Assembly (NCBI GenBank): GCA_050732575.1 | Contig: JBOHRF010000112.1 | Location: 1-14,534 of the forward strand | Direction: 5' to 3' | DNA length: 14,534 nucleotides | Source of the DNA: JBBDWZ01 sp050732575 | Lineage (GTDB): Bacteria; Gemmatimonadota; Gemmatimonadetes; Longimicrobiales; RSA9 | Shown here: one piece after another, positions 6,299 to 14,534 of the stretch | Numbering within the stretch: the stretch's first letter is position 1 | How the letters are laid out: each line of letters opens with the position of its first letter | Translations under genes and position numbers: made by a program | The notes under the pieces: model-generated | What the model saw: only the letters and a program-made list of their open reading frames with translations | Databases searched by the model: none | Told to the model about the DNA's origin: nothing

Positions 6299-7470
6299 GG
6301 CCTTGCGGAATCGCAAACATTCTGCTGGCTCTGTTACTGGTGGGCTGTGGCAAATCGTTTCCCCCGCTGCCCGACACGCCACCGGTGGCCGAACCCGCCG
6401 TGGACGCGGTCGAGAGCGTGATCTTCCTGATCGGTGACGCGGGCGCGGGCACGCTCGAAACCAGTCCGCTTCTGCGCCATTTGCGGGCCGCCGTGGAACG
6501 ACAGTCTCAGTGGCTGAGCGACTCCGCGGTAACGGTGCTGTTCCTCGGTGACAACGTGTACCCAGGTGGCGTGCGTGAGCCGGGAGGCCGCGAGTTCGAG
6601 CAAGACTCCACGCATTTGCAAGCGCAGCTGGATGTTGTGGCCGGACCGCACGCCCGCGCGCAGCGCACGCGCGCTCTGTTCATCGCGGGCAATCACGACT
6701 GGGGCCACAAGCCCGGCGCACCCGGCCGCGCGCGATTGGACAACATGCAGCGCCTGATCGAACGCCGCGCACGCGCCGGTCGATTTCAGGCGGCGCTTCT
6801 GCCGCCTGCAGGCGAGCCCGGCCCAGGCGTGATTCTGATTGGCCGGCGGTTGAAGCTCCTGCTCATCGATACCGCCTGGTGGCTATTGGAGGCGGACCTG
6901 CGGGAGAAGCAGCGATTTCTGGAGGCGCTCGACCGAAACGTGAGGAATTTGCAAGGCCGCGATCTGATCGTCGCGGCTCACCATCCCTGGCAGAGCGGGG
7001 GTCCACATGGCGGCCTGGTTCCCTTTTGGCGGACCATTGGAATGCGCTGGTTGCTCTCCCGCTCAGGCGCGCTGCTGCAGGATTTGAACTCGTTGCCCTA
7101 CCGCGACCTCAAAAACCAATTCAGCGCCGTATTTGCCCGCTACGAGCCGCCGCTGCTTTTTGCCGGCGGGCACGACCACAATCTGCAGGTGATTCGCGCC
7201 ACCACGCCGAACGAGCCGCGCTTCAATATCGTGAGCGGCGCGGGCAGCAAATCCAGCCAGGCCGGACGCACGGACGGCATGCTCTTTCAGAGCGATGAAC
7301 CCGGTTACATGCGCCTCGCCGTCCTGAAGAGCGGGGCCATCGAGCTGTTCGTGGTTTCCGCTGATTCCGACTATTTGCTTTGTGATGATTCCAGCCCGGA
7401 TAAGCGGAACATTTGTCTGGACGAGGGCGTGAACGCGTTCCGAACCGTCTTTTCCATGCGCCTGAAGTAA
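6295..7470 (+). CDS. Purple-acid-phosphatase-like metallophosphoesterase, lipoprotein
   Basis: This 391-residue protein has a clear lipoprotein signal (LLALLLVGC, lipidated C18). The calcineurin-like metallophosphoesterase motifs follow in order: GDAG with D48, GDNVYPGGV with D86 and N87, GNHDWG with N133-H134, AHHPWQSGG with H229/H230 and GGHDHNLQ with H293 and H295. The spacing and the Tyr after GDN resemble tartrate-resistant (purple) acid phosphatases, where that Tyr binds ferric iron, so phosphomonoester hydrolysis in the periplasm or at the outer membrane is likely; the substrate is unknown. The start is GTG at 6295, overlapping the upstream stop as GTGA; the frame is open further upstream but only across the neighbouring gene. 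A few Cys residues near the C terminus (C363, C374) could form a disulfide. Confidence 0.88.
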   Translation: MRPCGIANILLALLLVGCGKSFPPLPDTPPVAEPAVDAVESVIFLIGDAGAGTLETSPLLRHLRAAVERQSQWLSDSAVTVLFLGDNVYPGGVREPGGREFEQDSTHLQAQLDVVAGPHARAQRTRALFIAGNHDWGHKPGAPGRARLDNMQRLIERRARAGRFQAALLPPAGEPGPGVILIGRRLKLLLIDTAWWLLEADLREKQRFLEALDRNVRNLQGRDLIVAAHHPWQSGGPHGGLVPFWRTIGMRWLLSRSGALLQDLNSLPYRDLKNQFSAVFARYEPPLLFAGGHDHNLQVIRATTPNEPRFNIVSGAGSKSSQAGRTDGMLFQSDEPGYMRLAVLKSGAIELFVVSADSDYLLCDDSSPDKRNICLDEGVNAFRTVFSMRLK

Positions 7471-7526
7471 GATCAGTCGGTTGCCGTTGCCGTTCCACTG
7501 CCCCCAACCCCGCGTTTGTCAATGAC

Positions 7527-7557
7527 TTAACACACCCCCCCGGTTTGGTGTCATATT
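7527..7557 (+). promoter_or_regulatory. Possible promoter of the sigma-factor/efflux operon
   Basis: TTAACA (7527-7532) and CATATT (7552-7557) resemble -35 and -10 boxes but with a long 19-base spacer. If CATATT is used, transcription would start at about 7564, exactly at the ATG of the sigma gene, giving a leaderless message. This would fit the lack of any ribosome-binding site there. An ECF-type autoregulatory promoter is not evident. Confidence 0.28.
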
Positions 7558-7563
7558 GCAGCC

Positions 7564-8115
7564 ATGGCAGGAGATACCGGACGGCTGGTTCGCCTCGCCC
7601 GCAGCGGCGACAGCGCGGCCTTCGAGCAATTGGTGAAGCGTCACCTCAGGGCGGCCTATGCGGTCGCGCTGGGCGTCACGGGTGATCCCGACGACGCCGA
7701 GGACGTGGCACAGGACAGTTTCGTAGTCGCGTTGGAGCGCCTGGACGATTGTGCGGATCCCGACCGATTCTCCGCCTGGCTGCTGAAGATCGTACGAAAT
7801 CGCGCGTTGAACCTGCGTCGTTCACGCGCACGCCGAGCTGCAGTACCGCTGCACGAGCTGTCGATACCCGCGACCAGTGATCCGTCGCGCGACACGGAGC
7901 GTGTACTGCTGCGCGAACGGCTGCTCGAAGAGATGACCAGCCTGACTGAGCTGCAGCGCCAGGTTCTCCTGCTGCACGATCTCGAAGGCTTTCGCCATCG
8001 CGAAGTTGCGGAAGCGCTCGACATCTCGGAAGTCTCTTCGCGCGTTCACTTGTTTGCTGCGCGCCGCGCCTTGAGAGCGCGGCTCAATGGGAGGTACAAC
8101 CATGAGGGAGCCTGA
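7564..8115 (+). CDS. ECF-family RNA polymerase sigma factor
   Basis: This 183-residue protein directs RNA polymerase to a specific promoter set. Region 2 (about residues 20-88) shows FEQLVKRHLRAAYAVALGVTG, the acidic DPDDAEDVAQDSFVVAL segment and the promoter-melting part FSAWLLKIVRNRALNLRR. Region 4 (about 127-174) has LTELQRQVLLLHDLEGFRHREVAEALDISEVSSRVHLFAARRALR, a helix-turn-helix. Regions 1.1 and 3 are missing, as in RpoE-like ECF factors. The start at 7564 fits the family length; no ribosome-binding site is seen. It overlaps by 14 bases with the next gene, a membrane protein that is a candidate anti-sigma factor, and heads an operon with a periplasmic sensor-like protein and an efflux pump. 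Confidence 0.93.
   Translation: MAGDTGRLVRLARSGDSAAFEQLVKRHLRAAYAVALGVTGDPDDAEDVAQDSFVVALERLDDCADPDRFSAWLLKIVRNRALNLRRSRARRAAVPLHELSIPATSDPSRDTERVLLRERLLEEMTSLTELQRQVLLLHDLEGFRHREVAEALDISEVSSRVHLFAARRALRARLNGRYNHEGA
8090..8095 (+). promoter_or_regulatory. Strong ribosome-binding site setting the start of the putative anti-sigma gene
   Basis: GGAGGT lies 6 bases before the ATG at 8102 and inside the sigma gene. It decides between this start and an in-frame ATG at 8087, which has no such site and would overlap it. Confidence 0.75.
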
Positions 8116-8458
8116 ACGTCCGGACCTGACGCCGCTCGATCCGCGGCGCGAGCCCGACCGCTGGGAGCGAATGGTGCGCCACATCATGGCTCGCTCCACT
8201 GGTGAGTTGCAGCGGCGCCAGGCCGCAGGCGTTTTCGGATTGTTCGATGGGCTGCTGGCCTGGTCGCGACCGGCACTGGCTACTGCTGCTGCGTTGACCG
8301 CGCTGTCGCTGTTCGCGCTCTCGCAGCTCGAGTCGCGCGCGCAACCGACCCTGTTCATCCGATCCGCTTCGATACCGGCGGCCATGAGCGTATGGATCGA
8401 AGAGGGGCAGCCACCCAGCATGCTGGATCTGATCGTTCTAGCGAACGGAGAGAACTAG
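8102..8458 (+). CDS. Single-pass membrane protein, putative anti-sigma factor
   Basis: This 118-residue protein has a charged cytoplasmic part (about 1-55, with EPDRWERMVRHIMARST), one membrane helix (about 56-75, PALATAAALTALSLFALSQL) and a short external tail. It overlaps the ECF sigma gene by 14 bases and abuts the following periplasmic-protein gene, the place and shape of an anti-sigma factor. I see no zinc-binding HxxxCxxC motif of the ZAS class and cannot match it to a named family, so the role rests on position and topology. The start at 8102 is set by a strong GGAGGT site. It would hold the sigma factor inactive at the inner membrane until an envelope signal arrives. Confidence 0.72.
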   Translation: MREPERPDLTPLDPRREPDRWERMVRHIMARSTGELQRRQAAGVFGLFDGLLAWSRPALATAAALTALSLFALSQLESRAQPTLFIRSASIPAAMSVWIEEGQPPSMLDLIVLANGEN

Positions 8459-8926
8459 ATGGCTAATCGGGAATCACCCAATCGCACTCGCCTGCTGGCC
8501 AGCGGGCTGCTCGTGCTCACCTTCGTGGTGGGCGCGCTTGCGGGTGCGGCAACCGATCGTGCGGTCAGCTCATCCGAGACACGGGAGGAGCAGCGCCAGC
8601 CGGTCAACAGTCGCGGTGGCGGACGCAACTCGCATCGCCAGCCGCCATCCATCTTTCAGCGAGATGGCGTTTTTGATTCGTTGAACGCAACGCCGCAACA
8701 ACGGCAGGCCATTGAAGCGATTCTGGACCGCCGGGATCGGGAAATCAACGCGCTTTTCGTCCAGATCAAACCCAACGCCGATGCGATACGGAAAGAGACC
8801 TGGGGCGAGATGAAGGCGCAGCTCACGCCCGAACAGCTGACCAAGTTGCTGCAGATGATTGCCGATCGGCGCGAACGCTGGCAGCGGGAACGGCAACACA
8901 ATCAGGACAACAAACCCAGGCCGTAA
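8459..8926 (+). CDS. CpxP/Spy-like periplasmic stress protein (membrane-anchored or secreted)
   Basis: This 155-residue protein has an N-terminal hydrophobic segment (about 11-31, LLASGLLVLTFVVGALAGA) that is a signal peptide or anchor. A disordered Arg/Gly-rich linker (SRGGGRNS, 51-58) leads to a helical domain with two motifs like the LTxxQ signatures of the CpxP/Spy/ZraP group: LNATPQQRQAIEAIL (75-89) and LTPEQLTKLLQM (122-133). In that group such proteins bind unfolded proteins or metals in the periplasm and tune envelope-stress regulators. The ATG follows the putative anti-sigma stop with no gap, with GGAG upstream. Between a sigma/anti-sigma pair and an efflux pump, a sensor or modulator role is likely. 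Sequence divergence keeps the family call moderate. Confidence 0.7.
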   Translation: MANRESPNRTRLLASGLLVLTFVVGALAGAATDRAVSSSETREEQRQPVNSRGGGRNSHRQPPSIFQRDGVFDSLNATPQQRQAIEAILDRRDREINALFVQIKPNADAIRKETWGEMKAQLTPEQLTKLLQMIADRRERWQRERQHNQDNKPRP

Positions 8927-8969
8927 CCTGACGGTATGTATCATTGAGTTGAGCTGGAGATGGTATTCC

Positions 8970-10267
8970 ATGAAGTATAGATCCCCCTGGGCCGTGGCCT
9001 TCGTGCTGGCGCTGTTACCGGCCGCCGCGGTGGCACAGAACGATTCGACCGTGGTGCGCCTGACCATGGCGGACGCGATCGAGCGGGCGTGGCAAAACAG
9101 TCCGGAGCTCGTGCGCGCCGAGGGTACCGTAACCACGACCGGCTGGTCGGAGCGCACCGCGAAAGGCGCGTTCCTGCCCGGCCTGTCCATGAGCTCGGGT
9201 GCCAGCCGCAGCAGTAGCAGGCGTTTTGATGAGCGGACGCAAACCACGATCGACGGCTCGAATCAGAGTTACAGCGCGGGTGCATCACTCTCCTACGATT
9301 TGTTCACGGGTGGCCGGCGGGGCGCCGAAATGAATCGCGCGGAGGCCAATTCGGCGTCGGCGGAAGCGTCCATGGTGGAGGCGCGTTTCAGCGTGATCCT
9401 GCAGACCAAGACCGCGTTCTTCAACGTGCAGCGTCAGGAAGAGCTGCTGCAGGTGGCGCGGGGCAACGTGCAGCGTGCGCAGGGTGCGCTGGAAGCAGCG
9501 CAGCGGCGTTTGGAAGTCGGCTCGGCGATGCGCTCGGACGTTCTGCGCGCACAGCTCGAGCTCAACAACGCCCGTCAAGCCGTGCTGAGCGCGCAGACCC
9601 AGCAGCGCAGCGCCAGTTATGCACTGGGTGCCCTGACCGGAATTGCCGGACCGGTAGGTGGGCGCGTCGATTCACTGGCGGTACCGCGTGCGTTGCCACT
9701 CGACGATGCGCAGATCAGCCAGATCGCAGTGGAAAGGTCGCCCGGCGTAGTGACCGCCGATGCAACCGTGAATTCCGCGCGGGCTGCCACTTCCGTGGCC
9801 CGTGCGCAGTATCTGCCCACGCTGCGCTTCAGCAGCGGCTACGATTGGTCCAACGAGGAAGCCACGTTCAATAACGGCAACACGGGCTGGAACATGCGGC
9901 TCAGCATGTCGTATCCGCTCTTCAACGGGTTCTCGCGTGAGAACCAGGTGGCGGGTGCGGACGTGCAATTGCGCAACGCGACCTCAGCGTTGGCGGCGGC
10001 ACAGCGCCAGGTGCGCGCCGACGTTGAGCGTGTGCTGGGACAGCTGCGGCTGGCGGAACAGCAGATCGTACTGGCCCATGAAGCGGTGGCCGTGGCGCAG
10101 GAAGATTTGCGCGTGAACCAGGAGCGCTACCGCCTGAGCATGTCCACGATTCTGGATCTTCTGCTCTCGCAGAACAGTCTGCGCAGCGCGGAGAGTAATG
10201 TGGTGGGCGCGCGGTATGACTACGAAATCGCGCGGGCCGAGTTGGAAGCCCTGATCGGGAGGCAGTT

Positions 10268-10271
<4 letters not shown>
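8970..10271 (+). CDS. TolC-family outer-membrane efflux channel
   Basis: This 433-residue protein forms the outer-membrane duct of a tripartite pump. A signal peptide (MKYRSPWAVAFVLALLPAAAVAQ, cut after AVA at about residue 22) is followed by two outer-membrane-efflux-protein repeats, about 31-222 and 247-430. Each contains long coiled-coil helices (RRLEVGSAMRSDVLRAQLEL near 179; RYRLSMSTILDLLLSQNSL near 386) and a beta-strand part (SYDLFTGG; SYPLFNGF). The ATG at 8970 has GGAG (8956-8959) 10 bases upstream; the frame is open earlier, but only inside the previous gene. The end overlaps the ATPase start as GTGA. ATPase, adaptor and permease genes follow at once, so the pump is complete. Confidence 0.93.
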
Positions 10272-10983
<712 letters not shown>

Positions 10984-10987
<4 letters not shown>

Positions 10988-12690
10988 TTACGGTGAGGAA
11001 TGTGGGGGCGGCCCGGCTGGCGGGCGCGTTGCTCCTGGGCGCAGTAGTGCTGAGCCAGGCGGGTTGCCGGGCCAGCGAGGCGGAGGAGCAGACGTTCACA
11101 CCCGAAATTGCCAAGGCCGAGCAGCGCACACTGGATATCCGCGCTGAGGCCGCCGGGCTGGTCGAGCCGATCGCCACGGTCGAAATCAAATCCAAGGCGT
11201 CGGGTGAAGTGTTGCGCGTGCACGTAGAGTCGGGACAGGAAGTGACGCGCGGCACATTGCTGGCCGAAATCGAAACGCGTGACGTGCAGAATGCATTTGC
11301 GCAGGCCGATGCCGACCTTGGTGTGGCCCAGGCGCGCGCCAAGACTGCCGATGCGCAATTCGCGCGGGTGCAGGAACTGCGGCGCGCCAACGTGGCCACC
11401 GAGCAGGAGCTGGAAGGCGCCACGCTCGAGCAGGCCAATGCGCGCGCCGCATTGGTCAAAGCCAGGACCAGTCTGGAGCTGTCACGCGAGCGCCTGAACG
11501 ACGTTACCATCCGTGCGCCCATGGAAGGCATGATCATCGAGAAGACGGTCGAGCCGGGTGCCATCATCGCGTCGGCCAGCAACTCGGTGAGCGGCGGCGC
11601 CACGCTGATGAAGATGGCCGACCTCTCCATCGTGCAGGTGCGTGCGCTGATCGATCAGACCGACATTGGTCGCGTGCACCCGGGCCTCACCGCCCGCGTT
11701 TCGGTGGAAGCGTATCCCGGCCGCAGTTTTGATGGCGAAGTCGTGAAGATCGAACCACAGGCAGTGGTCGAGCAGAACGTCACTATGTTCCCCGTTTTGA
11801 TCCGGCTGAACAATGAAGAGCGGCTGCTCAAGCCGGGCATGAACACGGAAATCGAAATCGATATTGCGCGCCGGCCCAATGCCGTGGTCATTCCGAACGA
11901 TGCCGTGGTCAGCACGCGCGATGTGGTCACCACTGGCGTGGCGCTCGGGTTGAGTCAGGATGAGTCGGAAAAGCGCGCGGAAGCCATGCGCCAGAATCGG
12001 ACGAACAACCTGGCGCAGGGCGGTGCGCCGACCGGTGGTCAGGCCGAAAAAGCGGCTACCTCGCCGAGTGGCGGCGTCCCGGGCCCGGAGGCAAGTGCAT
12101 CGCCCAATAGCGCGCCGAGTCCCAACGCAGCCGCTACTACTACTCCGCCCAGCGATGGGACCGCCGGGCGCGGCGAGAACGCGCCCTCGGCAGAGTGCCA
12201 GAGCATCATGGCGCGCATGCGTGAAATTCGGGAAACGGGCCGGACTGCGTCTGAAGACGAGCGCGCGAAACAGCGCCAATGCTTCCAGCAGATGGGCGGC
12301 GGCCGCAGTGGTCCTCGCATGATGAGCGCAAACCGTGGCCGGGGCGGCGGCGGTGGACGCGGTGGACCTGGTGGCGGCGGCCCTGGCGGTGGTGGTGCCC
12401 AGGCGCGCGCGCCCCGCGCGTCCAACCGGCCGGGCGTGGTCTTCGTGCCCACACCCAACGGTCCCGAGCCGCGCCAGATAACGCTCGGGTACAGCGATCT
12501 CGACTTCACCGAAGTGGTGAGCGGACTCAAGGCCGACGAACAGGTCTATCTGGTCACGGCCGCGCGCTTGCTGAAGCAGCAGCAGGAAAACCTGGACCGG
12601 ATGCGCCAGCGCATGCAGGGCCCGGTGCCAGGCATGGGCCAGCCGGGTGGTGGACAACAAGGCCGCGGACCCGGGGGAGGCCGGAACTAA
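10984..12690 (+). CDS. MacA/HlyD-type membrane-fusion (adaptor) protein with large disordered insertion
   Basis: This 568-residue adaptor links the inner-membrane permease to the TolC channel. After an N-terminal membrane/lipoprotein-like signal (ending QAGC at residue 28, with an atypical Gln at -3) come the barrel-sandwich start (TVEIKSKASGEVLRVHVESGQEV), a coiled-coil hairpin (about 101-172), the lipoyl return (DVTIRAPMEGMIIEKTVEPGAII) and the beta-barrel (about 215-300). The usual 400-residue length is exceeded because about 170 residues (about 311-482) rich in Gly, Pro, Ser, Ala and Arg interrupt the membrane-proximal domain, which resumes at RPGVVFVPTPNGPEPRQITLG. Two Cys (405, 433) flank a charged helical piece within it. 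A Gly/Gln-rich tail ends the protein. GGAGG (10973-10977) precedes the ATG by 6 bases; both ends overlap neighbours. Confidence 0.9.
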
Positions 12691-13904
12691 TGCTGCTTGG
12701 CGAAATCCTGCTGGTCGCGCTGGGCGCCATTCGCGCCAATAAGCTGCGCTCCGTGCTCACCATGTTGGGCATCGTGATCGGCATCTCGGCGGTCATCACC
12801 ATGGTTGCGTTGGGCGAAGGCGCGCAGAAGCAGGTGCAGGAACGGCTGCAGTCCCTGGGCACCAACGTGCTGACCGTGCAACCCGGCCAGCAATTCTTTG
12901 GTGGCGTGGATCGCGGTGATAACCGCATCACGGTAGAGCAGGCGCGCGCGCTGCTGCTCGATCCGCAAGCCATCAAGGCCGTTTCACCGGAGATCTCGCG
13001 CGGGCAACAGATCGAATACGGTGGCGCCAACGCCAGTACGTCGATCGTGGGTGTATGGCCGCAGTACTTCCAAATAAACAACCACACGGTGATCATCGGT
13101 CGCCTGTTCACGGACGGCGAGGATCGTGGCCGCAGGCGCGTGGCGGTATTGGGCGCGCTGGCCGGCGACAAGATAGGCGTGGACAGTCAGACCTTGCTGG
13201 GCCGCGAAATCCGCATCAAAGGTATTCCGTTCGAAGTGATCGGCGTGCTCAAGGAAAAAGGCGCCAGCAGCGGCATGGGCGGCAATCCTGACGAGCGCAT
13301 CTACATTCCGCTCTCCGTGGCGCAGTACCGCGTCATCGGCACCGACCGCGTGAATAACATCAATGTGCAGGCGCTTTCCGCCACCGACATGACGCAGGCC
13401 ACGATCGAAGTGGACCGCGTGCTGCGCCGTGAGCGCCGCATTTCGCCCGGTGATCCCAGCGACTTCAACATTCGGAACCAGGCCAGCCTGCTCAACACGT
13501 TCGAAGAGACCGCGCGCACGTTCACGTTCCTGCTCGCCGGAATCGCTGTCGTCTCGCTGGTGGTCGGTGGCATCGGCATCATGAACATCATGCTGGTTTC
13601 CGTGACCGAGCGTACCCGTGAGATTGGTGTGCGCAAGGCGCTGGGCGCGCGCCGCCGCGATATCATGCTGCAGTTCTTGATCGAATCGTTGGTGCTCTGT
13701 TTGGCCGGCGGTGTCATCGGCCTGTTAGCCGGTGTGGGCGGTGCCTACACCATGTCCAAGATGGCCAACTGGAATACCGCAATCTCGGCCGAGGTCGTGG
13801 CCGTGGCCATCCTGTTTTCGGCGTTTGTCGGCGTGTTCTTTGGACTTTGGCCGGCGCGTCGCGCCGCGTCGCTGGATCCGATAATTTCCCTGCGTTACGA
13901 ATAG
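12690..13904 (+). CDS. MacB-type ABC transporter permease (FtsX fold)
   Basis: This 404-residue inner-membrane protein has one N-terminal helix (about 21-42), a large periplasmic MacB_PCD domain (about 45-270) and three C-terminal helices (about 277-302, 326-350, 367-386). The FtsX-domain hallmark GGIGIMNIMLVSVTERTREIGVRKALGA (about 293-320 region) and the closing LWPARRAASLDPIISLRYE are classic for MacB-like permeases, which couple ATP hydrolysis to periplasmic movements rather than moving substrate through the membrane. Start ATG 12690 shares one base with the adaptor stop and has GGAGG 9 bases upstream; an open frame upstream lies over the adaptor gene and is not used. It is the last gene of the tight operon. 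Confidence 0.94.
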   Translation: MLLGEILLVALGAIRANKLRSVLTMLGIVIGISAVITMVALGEGAQKQVQERLQSLGTNVLTVQPGQQFFGGVDRGDNRITVEQARALLLDPQAIKAVSPEISRGQQIEYGGANASTSIVGVWPQYFQINNHTVIIGRLFTDGEDRGRRRVAVLGALAGDKIGVDSQTLLGREIRIKGIPFEVIGVLKEKGASSGMGGNPDERIYIPLSVAQYRVIGTDRVNNINVQALSATDMTQATIEVDRVLRRERRISPGDPSDFNIRNQASLLNTFEETARTFTFLLAGIAVVSLVVGGIGIMNIMLVSVTERTREIGVRKALGARRRDIMLQFLIESLVLCLAGGVIGLLAGVGGAYTMSKMANWNTAISAEVVAVAILFSAFVGVFFGLWPARRAASLDPIISLRYE

Positions 13905-13972
13905 CAAACTGCACGCAGCCGGGTGCTTGCCTCGGCCCTGCGTTGCCGATCGACGGGCTGGTTCGTCAACTC

Positions 13973-13993
13973 GAAGTGGCAAATCGCCATTTC
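13973..13993 (+). other. Small hairpin upstream of the last gene
   Basis: GAAGTGGC (13973-13980) pairs with GCCATTTC (13986-13993), with one G-U pair and loop AAATC. It lies in the 109-base gap after the efflux operon, 20 bases before the ATG at 14014. It has no T-run, so it is more likely a leader structure than a terminator, if it is functional at all. Confidence 0.25.
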
Positions 13994-14013
13994 ACGTCTC
14001 CAAGGGGGGGCAC

Positions 14014-14511
14014 ATGCAGTTCATGAGAGCAGCTGTTGGTACCACGGCCATGCTGCTGTGGGTCAGCGCGGTATCCGCCCAGGACAAACCCAACTTTGCC
14101 GGCAAGTGGGAGCCTGATGCGGCCAAGAACGAAGCCGCTGGCGGCGGTGGTGGAGGTGCCCGAGGCGGCGGTGGCCGCGGTGGCATGGGCTTAGGCCCCA
14201 TCACGGTCGCGGTCGATGCGGCCGGTCTCAGCGTGACGCGGGAAACACAGAATGGCCCGGTAACCACGGTCTACAAGCTCGATGGTTCCGAGACGGCCAT
14301 CACGATGGGGCAGATGGAAGCCAAAGCCACAGCCAAGTGGGATGGCGCCAAGATCGTGATCGTGCAGAAAGTCCAGACCCCGAACGGCGAAAGAGTGAGC
14401 ACCATCGAGTACTCGATGGAGGGAAGCAATCTGGTCATTGCCACCACACAGCCACCCCGTGGCGGCGGTGAGCCGGTCACCTCGAAGCGGTATTTCTGCA
14501 AGGCCGGGTGA
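14014..14511 (+). CDS. Small secreted protein with Gly/Arg-rich segment, unknown function
   Basis: This 165-residue protein has a signal peptide (about 1-22, ending SAVSA before QDKPNFAGKW). The mature start FAGKWEPDAAKN resembles small secreted beta-rich proteins of soil phyla that begin with an (F/D)xGxW...N/D..K(S/N) segment; their role is unknown to me. A Gly/Arg-rich stretch (43-58) interrupts it. The remainder (62-161) alternates beta-strand-like pieces, such as ITVAVDAAGLSVTRETQ and AKIVIVQKVQTPNGERVSTIEYSME, ending near a single Cys162. ATG 14014 follows a G-rich AAGGGGGGG ribosome-binding site; an in-frame ATG at 14023 is an alternative. It lies 109 bases after the efflux operon, and could be its own unit. 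Confidence 0.78.
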   Translation: MQFMRAAVGTTAMLLWVSAVSAQDKPNFAGKWEPDAAKNEAAGGGGGGARGGGGRGGMGLGPITVAVDAAGLSVTRETQNGPVTTVYKLDGSETAITMGQMEAKATAKWDGAKIVIVQKVQTPNGERVSTIEYSMEGSNLVIATTQPPRGGGEPVTSKRYFCKAG

Positions 14512-14534
14512 ACTTGGCTGAATAGCCGACGTGG

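Noticed and set aside
7471..7563. Terminator after the phosphatase gene
   Set aside because: Only a short GTTGCC tandem repeat and a 5-bp ACACC/GGTGT pairing are seen, too weak to call a terminator.
11482..12660. Minus-strand open frame of 392 codons
   Set aside because: It is the antisense of the adaptor gene, rich in His/Arg/Ala, as expected of GC-rich shadow frames.
12279..12689. N-terminal extension of the permease
   Set aside because: The extension lies within the adaptor gene in another frame and is low-complexity; ATG 12690 with a ribosome-binding site gives the normal permease start.

Overview
The window reads as ordinary chromosomal DNA of a GC-rich, diderm (Gram-negative-type) bacterium. 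Outer-membrane efflux (TolC-type) and several Sec/lipoprotein signal peptides show the double envelope. The mix of BlaI/M56 regulator pairs, a YcbB-like L,D-transpeptidase lipoprotein, an M28 exopeptidase and a small secreted 'FAGKWEPDAAKN'-type protein would suit Gemmatimonadota or Acidobacteriota. That is an inference from gene style; there is no rRNA or marker gene to settle it. No tRNA, rRNA, CRISPR array, insertion sequence or phage gene is visible.

Layout. (1) 1-943: possible tail of an off-window gene, then a COG1926-type phosphoribosyltransferase. Nine perfect copies of a 9-bp repeat lie directly before its start codon. (2) 952-3685, minus strand: a cell-wall operon of an L,D-transpeptidase lipoprotein followed by a secreted M28 zinc peptidase, convergent with the phosphoribosyltransferase. 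(3) 3686-3915: divergent regulatory region with a strong sigma-70-like promoter (TTGACA, 17 bp, TAAGAT) and a 7-bp inverted repeat. (4) 3916-5618: BlaI/MecI-type repressor overlapping by 4 bp with an M56 (BlaR1-like) membrane metalloprotease. The protease lacks a penicillin-binding sensor and instead has a polyproline linker and a short unrecognised C-terminal domain. (5) 5619-5791: two consecutive hairpins. (6) 5792-7470: a glycine-zipper exported protein translationally coupled to a purple-acid-phosphatase-like lipoprotein. (7) 7564-13904: seven tightly packed genes, with overlaps or gaps of at most 43 bp: ECF sigma factor, putative membrane anti-sigma factor, CpxP/Spy-like periplasmic protein, TolC-type channel, MacB-type ATPase, membrane-fusion protein and MacB-type permease. 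(8) 14014-14511: a small secreted Gly/Arg-rich protein, possibly a target or accessory of the same system.

How it fits together. The strongest theme is envelope stress. The seven-gene operon joins a complete sigma/anti-sigma/periplasmic-sensor circuit to a complete tripartite ABC efflux pump. The neighbouring BlaI-M56 pair faces a peptidoglycan L,D-transpeptidase, an enzyme class insensitive to most beta-lactams, so the repressor may control it. Both regulatory links are inferred from gene order; no binding site is proven. The most unusual sequence features are the 9-bp repeat tract, the replaced sensor domain of the M56 protein, and a disordered insertion of about 170 residues in the membrane-fusion protein.
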